A stretch of DNA of 5,031 nucleotides from Fidelibacterota bacterium (GTDB lineage Bacteria > Fidelibacterota > UBA2242). The notes beneath the pieces are model-generated. The model did not search any database. It was not told where the DNA came from and saw nothing but the letters and a program-made list of their open reading frames with translations. The DNA lies in assembly GCA_003645845.1 (NCBI GenBank), contig QNCV01000214.1:1-5031 (forward strand), given 5' to 3'. This document shows positions 1-5,031 of the stretch, one piece after another; within the stretch, counting starts at the first letter, position 1; each line of letters starts with the position of its first letter. Made by a program: the position numbers and the translations under genes.

Positions 1-731
1 ATCGGGTGAATAGCATCAAAACCCATGGCCACAAAATCATCCAACAAGGGTTCCTGATTGCCATCTGAATGGAAGAAAAATATTTTTCCGTATTTATGCG
101 CCAGAGCGGCATATTTTTCATACCAGGGAAACAGATATTTACGAATAATATCCGGTGACATAATCAATGATTCTGTGTAGGCTATATCATCGGACAACCA
201 GATTCCCCCAATATGATCAGCCCCGATGACCCGTTCATACATAGCAAACAGAGCGGCGCCCAAACTGTCACAAATATTCCTGATGTATTCGGGATTCTCA
301 TACAATCCCATCATGAACGCCTCATACCCGATATTTATCCAGGCGTGTTCATAAATACCCCCCTGGGGCGCAAATATGACTTTCATACCCTTCGGCAACA
401 GCGCCGCCGATTTATCGATATCGCTGTAATCAACGCTGTCAATAAATTCGGCAGTCTTCTCTTGGAAATCCGTCCCCGGGTCCTTCAGCCATCCCTGAAA
501 AAACTCATATCGGGGAGACAGCCGTAAATAATCGTAGCCGGTTTCATGCCAGAATTGAATGTCTTTTTCAAGATTGTAGCCTTCTTTACGGCAATCAAAT
601 TCGGAATCATCATCCTGATAATATGCGGCTTTCACTTCCGGATCAATCCATAATTCCGCCAAAGGAAGACGATCAGGCTCGGTGTGGTTAACCGCCTTCA
701 AAAGTCGATTAAAATCGGGTTCATGTTTCAT
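1..731 (-). CDS. URO-D superfamily (uroporphyrinogen decarboxylase/methyltransferase-like) protein, C-terminus cut by window edge
   Basis: Conceptual translation of the minus strand from the ATG at 731-729 is open for 243 codons and runs off the window. The family is usually about 330-380 residues, so roughly the last third is missing. The visible part reads like the URO-D TIM-barrel fold: an N-terminal NRLLKAVNHTEPDRLPL stretch, an LSDDIAYTESLIMSPDIIRK motif near residues 179-198, then HSDGN at 221-225 and GFDAIHP at 237-243. The superfamily includes HemE and corrinoid or other methyltransferases such as MtaA. The HemE N-terminal RQAGRY signature is not seen, and the methyltransferase zinc motif HxCG appears as HSDG, so neither textbook function can be assigned. 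The start is supported by a GAGGG ribosome-binding site 7 nt upstream. It lies 10 bp after the isomerase gene, which suggests a role tied to the sugar operon, but the substrate is unknown. Family call fairly sure; function open. Confidence 0.85.
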   Translation of the reverse strand, partial: MKHEPDFNRLLKAVNHTEPDRLPLAELWIDPEVKAAYYQDDDSEFDCRKEGYNLEKDIQFWHETGYDYLRLSPRYEFFQGWLKDPGTDFQEKTAEFIDSVDYSDIDKSAALLPKGMKVIFAPQGGIYEHAWINIGYEAFMMGLYENPEYIRNICDSLGAALFAMYERVIGADHIGGIWLSDDIAYTESLIMSPDIIRKYLFPWYEKYAALAHKYGKIFFFHSDGNQEPLLDDFVAMGFDAIHP

Positions 732-738
732 AATATTA

Positions 739-743
739 CCCTC
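739..743 (-). promoter_or_regulatory. Ribosome-binding site of the URO-D-like gene
   Basis: The minus strand reads GAGGG, then 7 nt, then the ATG at 731. The site overlaps the TGA stop codon (744-742) of the isomerase gene, so ribosomes finishing that gene could reinitiate directly. It supports the ATG at 731 as the true start. Confidence 0.6.
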
Positions 744-2604
744 AGTCGTTAGGATTATTCAATGGTTCACGGGTGCCAATTCCAGGCCGGACAAATACCA
801 GCAGTAATTTGCACGGTTTTGTCCCCTGATTGACAACTTTAAAATATTCAGCGGCAGCAGGAACAATCATTGACTCGGCCCAGGCCAGCGGATACTCCCG
901 GCCATTAGCTGTTTTCACATTGACAGACTCACCCTCAACCAGATTCAGCGCATAAGCAATGTCCCCGGTATTCATCTCAAACTCATGGTCAAATTCTACC
1001 CGGTGAACCGCCCACCAGTTTTCCTTCTGTTCAGCCAGGAGGTACTTTTTCCAATCGACTGTCTTTTCGATTAATTTCGGCTTGGCAATCAGGTTTTCTT
1101 TGACCCACTTGCTTTTCCGCTCGAAACGAATATTTTTCCAGGCTCTTTCGATATTCAAGGGACGGAATTTTCCATTCAAATCCCGGCGCATCCAGTCGTA
1201 AATCTTGAATGTAAAGATATAGGTCGTGGCGCTGATTTCCAGAACCAGGTTATCCTTCCCGCTGCCGTGCACCGTTCCGTTGGGGATCAAGAACAGATCA
1301 TGGGGTTTCGAGGGTTCGCTGTTTACATACCGATCGATATCGACTTCAATTCCCTTTTCCGCTGATTCCGTCACTGCCTGATAAAATTCATCGGGATCGC
1401 AATCATCAGTCAATCCGATATATACTTTCGCACCGGGTTTCGCATTGATAATATAGTATGATTCGTCCTGTGTAAATGTCTCACCGAATTCTTTGCGGAC
1501 GAAATTTGGGCGCGGATGAACCTGTGTGGATAGATTGCCGCCATCGATGGTATCCAGATAATCCAGGCGAATCGGCCATTCATACCGAAATTGCCGGGCG
1601 GCCTGTTTTCCAAGAATCAGTTCATTGGCCTGATACATCAGAAAATCAAAGGAAAATTCCAGTCGTTTTCCGTCCTTTTCCAGCACTATCCCGTTTTCAG
1701 GGGTAATGATTTCAAAAGAGGTGGAAAGGTTTATTTTATCAGGATGAACACCGAAATGCCCCTGCATATACCGACCGCCCCAGGGGCCGGAGTAATACCA
1801 CGGCCGAACCCTGAATGCCGATCGGGATACTTCATTTAAATTTTTACGAAAATCTTTACCGGAAATGAAAGTCGGTTCCGCCGGTTTTTGCAGGTCAATC
1901 AACAAATCAATTTTATCAATGATGCGCTGTTTATGCCTGTTCAGCGCCGGCCATTCAACAAAATAGGCCCGTTTGTAAAACGGCTCAAAGCCGTCATATT
2001 TTTTACTGCCGATATTCTTTATTTTACCCGCTTTTGCATTCACCTGAATCCAATCTTTGGGAATATCGATATACCAGAGTTGGTCCCAAACTTCTATCAG
2101 TCCGGCTCCAAGCCCGTAAAATATTGTCAAACTTCCGGCTTTATTACCGCGCAATACCGCCGCCTCGGTCCGCAGTTCCGCAACTTTTCGGGAGTTAAAA
2201 AACACTTCGGGACCAAAAGGAAACCGGAATCCGAATATGCGATCGTCTCCTCCCAGAAAGGGCTCGATCCGCTCCAGTATTTGCTCCTCCCCGGCCATGC
2301 ATTCCGACACATCAATCCAGTCGGGAAAAACATTTCTCTTTTCCAGAGCGCCAGCAAGATTTTGGCGAAATTGTGCCCAGTCGACGCCATGATATCCATC
2401 GACTGCCAGAACCCTGAGTCCAAGATTTATTTGTGCTTTAATATTTTTCGCCAATGCCGGAAAACCGACGCCAATTTCTCCGGTATCAATGGAAAATGCC
2501 GGATACGGATTGTACAACCCCCGCGGATATTCTTTCAGATCTTTGGGAATGGGTGCAATTAAGGGATCATTGATATCTTTATTCATAAAATTTAGTCTCA
2601 TCAT
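742..2604 (-). CDS. Class I mannose-6-phosphate isomerase with N-terminal degenerate kinase-like domain
   Basis: Predicted to interconvert mannose-6-phosphate and fructose-6-phosphate in the cytoplasm, using one zinc ion. The 620 residues are much longer than a short ManA (about 310-390). The isomerase core spans roughly residues 265-500. It has PWGGRYM at 274-280, the metal motif QVHP at 361-364 (Gln361, His363), Glu381 in QDESYYI, and His446 in IPNGTVHGSG. These match the Gln, His, Glu, His zinc ligands of type I isomerases. YDWMRRDLNGKFRPLNI at 469-485 is also typical. A cupin-like C-terminal domain follows at about 530-606. Residues 60-240 resemble a nucleoside-kinase fold (LAVDGYHGVDW at 66-76) without a GK[ST] P-loop. 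The first ATG (2604) overlaps the kinase stop as ATGA. In-frame ATGs at 2601 and 2586 are alternatives, and none has a strong Shine-Dalgarno. The kinase next door could supply the substrate. Confidence 0.88.
   Translation of the reverse strand: MMRLNFMNKDINDPLIAPIPKDLKEYPRGLYNPYPAFSIDTGEIGVGFPALAKNIKAQINLGLRVLAVDGYHGVDWAQFRQNLAGALEKRNVFPDWIDVSECMAGEEQILERIEPFLGGDDRIFGFRFPFGPEVFFNSRKVAELRTEAAVLRGNKAGSLTIFYGLGAGLIEVWDQLWYIDIPKDWIQVNAKAGKIKNIGSKKYDGFEPFYKRAYFVEWPALNRHKQRIIDKIDLLIDLQKPAEPTFISGKDFRKNLNEVSRSAFRVRPWYYSGPWGGRYMQGHFGVHPDKINLSTSFEIITPENGIVLEKDGKRLEFSFDFLMYQANELILGKQAARQFRYEWPIRLDYLDTIDGGNLSTQVHPRPNFVRKEFGETFTQDESYYIINAKPGAKVYIGLTDDCDPDEFYQAVTESAEKGIEVDIDRYVNSEPSKPHDLFLIPNGTVHGSGKDNLVLEISATTYIFTFKIYDWMRRDLNGKFRPLNIERAWKNIRFERKSKWVKENLIAKPKLIEKTVDWKKYLLAEQKENWWAVHRVEFDHEFEMNTGDIAYALNLVEGESVNVKTANGREYPLAWAESMIVPAAAEYFKVVNQGTKPCKLLLVFVRPGIGTREPLNNPND
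2601..2604 (-). promoter_or_regulatory. ATGA stop/start overlap coupling kinase and isomerase translation
   Basis: On the minus strand the bases ATGA hold both the first ATG of the isomerase (2604-2602) and the TGA stop of the ROK kinase (2603-2601). No good Shine-Dalgarno precedes this ATG; the 20 nt upstream are pyrimidine-rich around CCATCCCTTTC. Initiation here would therefore probably depend on ribosomes terminating the kinase gene. Confidence 0.6.
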
Positions 2605-3509
2605 TGATTGTGAAAGGGATGGAATGCAATACCAAGCGCCGCCGCCCGATTTCCGAGTTCACCGTTCTTTATTTCTACGCTTTTCCTGGGAAATGTCCAT
2701 GCCATTGAATGGACTTTATCAATTAATTCCGGTAAAATCAAATCCGCCGAATTCATGACACCGCCGCCAAGAACGACAGTCTGCGGACCATAAGCGTGGA
2801 TGACATTGACAATACCGATTGCCAGATCATCAATAAAGGATCGAAGTGTTTTCCTATATTCGCGATTTCCCTGTCGTATTTCATCGAAAAATTGAATAAG
2901 AATATCTTCAAATCCCTGAAGATCCGCATGGGAATTTAAAACCCGTTGAGTCAATGCCGTCGCTGAGCAGTATAATTCCAGACATCCCCGATTTCCGCAG
3001 GAGCACACCGGACCGTTCCGATCGATACTGATATGCCCACCCAGCAGACCACCTGCAGGATCGGCGCCTTTATAGGGTTTTCCATCAATAACAAGCGCCG
3101 AGCCGATACCTGTGCCCAATGTCATACAGACCATCGGGTTACTGCCCCGTCCTGCACCAAACAGCCATTCGCCCCAGGCATAAGCCCGGGCATCATTATC
3201 AACGGCAAAGGGACTTCCCAATTCCCGTGTGAACACATCCCGCAGATTAACATCGGCAAAATACTGGCGTTCCCCAACATCACGGTGCCAGATTCCGGTA
3301 TCGGGATTCACCAGCCCCTTGGCGGCAAAACCGCCTTTTGTCACATTGCGGTCACCGATAAAGGCTTTTGCCGCGGAAACCAGATTTTCCAGCAAATTGT
3401 TCTGGCTCAAATCCGCAAGCGTCAATTGCCGAAAGGCAATCTCCCTGCCATCTTCTTCGAACAAGCCAAACTTGACATTAGTGCCGCCAAAATCAATTCC
3501 AAGGCGCAT
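2601..3509 (-). CDS. ROK-family sugar kinase (hexokinase-type: mannose, glucose or fructose kinase)
   Basis: A 302-residue protein, the normal length for a stand-alone ROK kinase with no N-terminal DNA-binding domain, so it is an enzyme rather than a NagC/Mlc-type repressor. Seen in order: the phosphate-binding loop DFGGTNVK at 6-13; VDNDARAYAWGE at 103-114, with the expected catalytic base Asp106; the second phosphate motif TLGTGIG at 130-136; and the ROK zinc cluster His159 with C-x-C-G-x-x-G-C (Cys169, Cys171, Cys176), followed by Glu178. The adenosine-site motif VLGGGV lies at 246-251. One oddity: the Glu usually found three residues before the zinc His (GE-x-GH) is Leu156 here, in GGLLGGHI. 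The family phosphorylates hexoses with ATP in the cytoplasm. Adjacency to a mannose-6-phosphate isomerase favours mannose as the substrate, but this is inference. The ATG at 3509 is supported by AAAAGG 7 nt upstream. Confidence 0.92.
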   Translation of the reverse strand: MRLGIDFGGTNVKFGLFEEDGREIAFRQLTLADLSQNNLLENLVSAAKAFIGDRNVTKGGFAAKGLVNPDTGIWHRDVGERQYFADVNLRDVFTRELGSPFAVDNDARAYAWGEWLFGAGRGSNPMVCMTLGTGIGSALVIDGKPYKGADPAGGLLGGHISIDRNGPVCSCGNRGCLELYCSATALTQRVLNSHADLQGFEDILIQFFDEIRQGNREYRKTLRSFIDDLAIGIVNVIHAYGPQTVVLGGGVMNSADLILPELIDKVHSMAWTFPRKSVEIKNGELGNRAAALGIAFHPFHNQ

Positions 3510-3516
3510 CAGAATA

Positions 3517-3522
3517 CCTTTT
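3517..3522 (-). promoter_or_regulatory. Ribosome-binding site of the ROK kinase gene
   Basis: The minus strand reads AAAAGG, then 7 nt, then the ATG at 3509. The site overlaps the TAA stop codon (3523-3521) of the esterase gene, the same arrangement as in front of the URO-D-like gene. The two genes are separated by only 11 bp. Confidence 0.6.
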
Positions 3523-4777
3523 ATGTTCCAAAATAATATTCGACGGCATCAATCAAATGACGCCGCCAGTTTCCCCATGTATGTCCTTCGTGATATTCTT
3601 TATAAACCAGATCATAATTCTTTGCTTCCAGAACGTTTTTCAATCGTCGGGCGGCTTCCAGAAAATCGGTTTCATCTTTCGGTAAGAAATTCGATCCAAC
3701 CGAGCGCTCATAGGTGCCCACATCAACCCAAAAGCGGACATTTTTCCGTCCGGAATCTTCTATCTCCCGGATGATTTGATCTTTGAAACAGGAATAATAG
3801 CCCGACTGACCGTAAGCAATTCCAAACACATCGGGTCGTCTGAAACCGATCGCCACCGAAATCAGACCGCCGTAGGAATCTCCTGCCACCATCCGTTTTT
3901 CCGCTGACCTGATCGTCGAATATGTCTCATCGACAAAGGGCACCAGTTCATCACATACATACTTAATATAATCATCATTTAAACCGTACTCCGTCGCCCG
4001 GTTCGGCATATCCGGCTTGAAGCGGTTGGGCGGCTGGATAAATACGACGATAATCGGTTCAATTTTTCCATATTTAATTAAAGCATCCAGAACGACCGGT
4101 ACATGGCAAAATTCAATATAATCCTGTCCGTCCTGCAGATACAACGTCGGGTAGCTTTGATCCTTCGAATAATTCGGTGGTAAATAGATAAAAACATCGT
4201 GTGAATATCCCAAGGTTTCCGATTCATGACCATGCCTGATGACCCGTCCGAGATCACTCTTTTTCCCATATTCAAAGGGTTTGAAAAGAGGATGTCGCTG
4301 ATAATCCGGCATCGCCAATTCCGAAAAGGGTCCGAAGCCGTTAAGCACTTTGTAAGGATTAAGGGGATCGGGAAAAGAAAATCCTTCTTTTGTAATTGAA
4401 ATCCCGTACTCCAGCCGGGCGTCCGGTTCCAATATAAAACGTTTGTAAAAAAGATCCGTATCGGGGATTTTTTCCATTGGAATAAAATCCGCCCAATAGG
4501 TCATATCGCCGTTTATTACGATATTACTGTCGTTTCCCTGGTAAAGCAGTACCACAGTGGAATCGTTTTCAAATATCGGGTAATTGCCCATTCGGCATTT
4601 CCGGATCAGTTCATTGGCGGCAATCTGTTTTTCCAGGGGATCGCGCAATGAGTTTATCTGTTTTTCAAAATTAGTGAAAAGCCGGCTATGCACCTTTTGA
4701 GATTTTGAACATAACATCAGTCCGCTCCCGATAATTAATAAAATTAGGATGAAACACCATATCGACTTTCTATTCAT
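3521..4777 (-). CDS. Exported or membrane-anchored Fes/CE1-type esterase (alpha/beta-hydrolase) with N-terminal E-set domain
   Basis: A 418-residue putative esterase of the esterase-D/Fes/CE1 type. Residues 6-22 are a hydrophobic segment after NRK, ending at Cys23: a possible lipoprotein signal (LMLC, with an unusual Leu before Cys) or membrane anchor. Residues about 72-155 look like the E-set/CBM48-like domain of enterochelin and feruloyl esterases (GDMTYWADF at 90-98, FPDPLNPYK at 135-143). The catalytic domain follows from about 180, with LPPNY at 199-203, the nucleophile Ser301 in GDSYGG, Asp352 in WVDVGTYE and His399 in EGHTWGNWRRHL. The triad is complete. In this setting an acyl group on a glycan (acetyl or feruloyl) is a more natural substrate than a siderophore, but that is inference. 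The ATG at 4777 is chosen over a TTG at 4783 because AAAGGAG lies 7 nt before the ATG and would be too close to the TTG. It overlaps the upstream gene by 8 bp. Confidence 0.87.
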   Translation of the reverse strand: MNRKSIWCFILILLIIGSGLMLCSKSQKVHSRLFTNFEKQINSLRDPLEKQIAANELIRKCRMGNYPIFENDSTVVLLYQGNDSNIVINGDMTYWADFIPMEKIPDTDLFYKRFILEPDARLEYGISITKEGFSFPDPLNPYKVLNGFGPFSELAMPDYQRHPLFKPFEYGKKSDLGRVIRHGHESETLGYSHDVFIYLPPNYSKDQSYPTLYLQDGQDYIEFCHVPVVLDALIKYGKIEPIIVVFIQPPNRFKPDMPNRATEYGLNDDYIKYVCDELVPFVDETYSTIRSAEKRMVAGDSYGGLISVAIGFRRPDVFGIAYGQSGYYSCFKDQIIREIEDSGRKNVRFWVDVGTYERSVGSNFLPKDETDFLEAARRLKNVLEAKNYDLVYKEYHEGHTWGNWRRHLIDAVEYYFGT

Positions 4778-5031
4778 CGCCAATCTCCTTTATTCCGTTC
4801 TTATTAACGACATATCGTTTTCCCTGATGACGCAGATTCACCAACTCTGCCGAGGAATCGAATTCCTGAAAATCCGGTTTGGCATCTACGGAAGTTAAAC
4901 CTGCATTTACTCCGAAAATGGATTCGATGAACACATTTAAAAAAGCGCCGCCGCCGGAGACAGCCCAATCACACATGAACGGAGTTTCAGGCGGGCACTT
5001 AAGCGCACCGCCGTCTTCGGGATCGGCTGCC
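4770..5031 (-). CDS. C-terminal end of a larger protein, probably a glycoside hydrolase of the (alpha/alpha)6-barrel type; 5' part outside window
   Basis: The frame ending at the TAG at 4772-4770 stays open to the window edge, giving 86 visible residues. The internal Met at 4976 is therefore not the start: 18 further codons (beginning AADPEDGGALKCPPE) precede it in frame. The visible part has TPFMCDWAVSGGGAFLNVF, then IESIFGVNAGL, followed by a stretch ending ELVNLRHQGKRYVVNKNGI. This resembles the last barrel helices and short C-terminal beta domain of six-hairpin glycosidases such as GH65-, GH78- or GH95-like enzymes. No catalytic residue is in view, so neither the family nor the substrate can be named. 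The polar end IKEIGDE overlaps the start of the esterase by 8 bp, placing it first in the visible operon. The assignment as a real gene is safe; the glycosidase call is tentative. Confidence 0.6.
   Translation of the reverse strand, partial: AADPEDGGALKCPPETPFMCDWAVSGGGAFLNVFIESIFGVNAGLTSVDAKPDFQEFDSSAELVNLRHQGKRYVVNKNGIKEIGDE
4785..4791 (-). promoter_or_regulatory. Strong ribosome-binding site fixing the esterase start
   Basis: The minus strand reads AAAGGAG, then ATTGGCG, then ATG (4777-4775). The 7-nt spacing is ideal for this ATG. The in-frame TTG at 4783 would leave only 1 nt. The site lies inside the coding sequence of the upstream glycosidase-like gene, whose stop is the TAG at 4772-4770. 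Confidence 0.75.

Larger units (their letters stand above)
1..5031 (-). other. Five-gene co-directional operon segment, apparently for glycan and hexose use
   Basis: All five reading frames are on the minus strand, with junctions of 8 bp overlap, 11 bp gap, 4 bp overlap and 10 bp gap. There is no room for an internal promoter or terminator between genes, so a single transcript is expected, with its promoter beyond position 5031 and its end beyond position 1. The combination of glycosidase-like protein, esterase, sugar kinase and mannose-6-phosphate isomerase points to sugar release followed by entry into glycolysis. Confidence 0.75.

Noticed and set aside
213..527. Plus-strand open frame of 104 codons
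   Set aside because: It is antisense to the URO-D-like gene, whose minus-strand frame is open across the whole stretch and shows family motifs.
1..731. Assignment of the truncated gene as HemE (haem synthesis)
   Set aside because: The N-terminal HemE arginine-rich signature is absent and the neighbours are sugar genes, so only the superfamily is claimed.
1888..2562. Open frame of 224 codons on the plus strand
   Set aside because: It lies wholly antisense to the isomerase, whose frame carries conserved domains. The antisense translation shows no recognisable motif, so it is a shadow of biased codon use.
2601..3509. ROK protein as a transcriptional repressor (NagC/Mlc/XylR type)
   Set aside because: The protein begins directly with the DFGGT phosphate loop and has no N-terminal helix-turn-helix extension.
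3033..3774. Two overlapping plus-strand open frames of 167 and 181 codons
   Set aside because: They lie antisense to the ROK kinase and the end of the esterase, overlap each other in different frames, and have low-plausibility compositions without domains.
4781..4783. TTG as start codon of the esterase
   Set aside because: The AAAGGAG site is only 1 nt away from it, whereas the ATG at 4777 has the ideal 7-nt spacing.
4770..4976. A separate 68-residue small protein starting at the Met at 4976
   Set aside because: The frame stays open upstream to the window edge, with protein-like residues continuing, and no ribosome-binding site precedes that ATG. It is the end of a longer gene.

Overview
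The window is a fragment of a tightly packed bacterial operon. Five genes all read on the minus strand, so transcription runs from the high-coordinate end to the low-coordinate end, and both terminal genes are cut by the window edges. Base composition is moderate. Strong Shine-Dalgarno sequences sit 7 nt from three of the start codons, and the esterase has an N-terminal membrane or export segment. This fits a carbohydrate-degrading bacterium. The strong Shine-Dalgarno sites argue mildly against typical Bacteroidota, which usually lack them. A related polysaccharide-degrading lineage is possible, but the phylum cannot be fixed from this sequence.

Layout in transcription order: (1) 5031-4770, the C-terminal end of a larger protein that looks like an (alpha/alpha)6-barrel glycoside hydrolase (tentative); (2) 4777-3521, an exported or membrane-anchored Fes/CE1-type alpha/beta-hydrolase esterase with an N-terminal E-set (CBM48-like) domain and an intact Ser-Asp-His triad; (3) 3509-2601, a ROK-family sugar kinase with the nucleotide loop, catalytic Asp and zinc cluster intact but an altered sugar-binding Glu position; (4) 2604-742, a 620-residue class I mannose-6-phosphate isomerase with an extra N-terminal region resembling a degenerate P-loop nucleoside kinase; (5) 731 to beyond position 1, the first 243 residues of a uroporphyrinogen decarboxylase (URO-D)-superfamily protein that does not look like HemE.

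The genes overlap by 8 and 4 bp or are separated by 10-11 bp, and several ribosome-binding sites overlap the preceding stop codon, so they are almost certainly co-transcribed and partly translationally coupled. A reasonable inference is a glycan-use pathway: the esterase removes acyl groups from a glycan or oligosaccharide, the glycosidase releases a monosaccharide, the ROK kinase phosphorylates it, and the isomerase converts mannose-6-phosphate to fructose-6-phosphate for glycolysis. The URO-D-like protein has no obvious step in this scheme and is the most open question.

There is no intergenic stretch longer than 11 bp. I saw no promoter, terminator, tRNA, rRNA, riboswitch, CRISPR array, insertion sequence or sizeable repeat.
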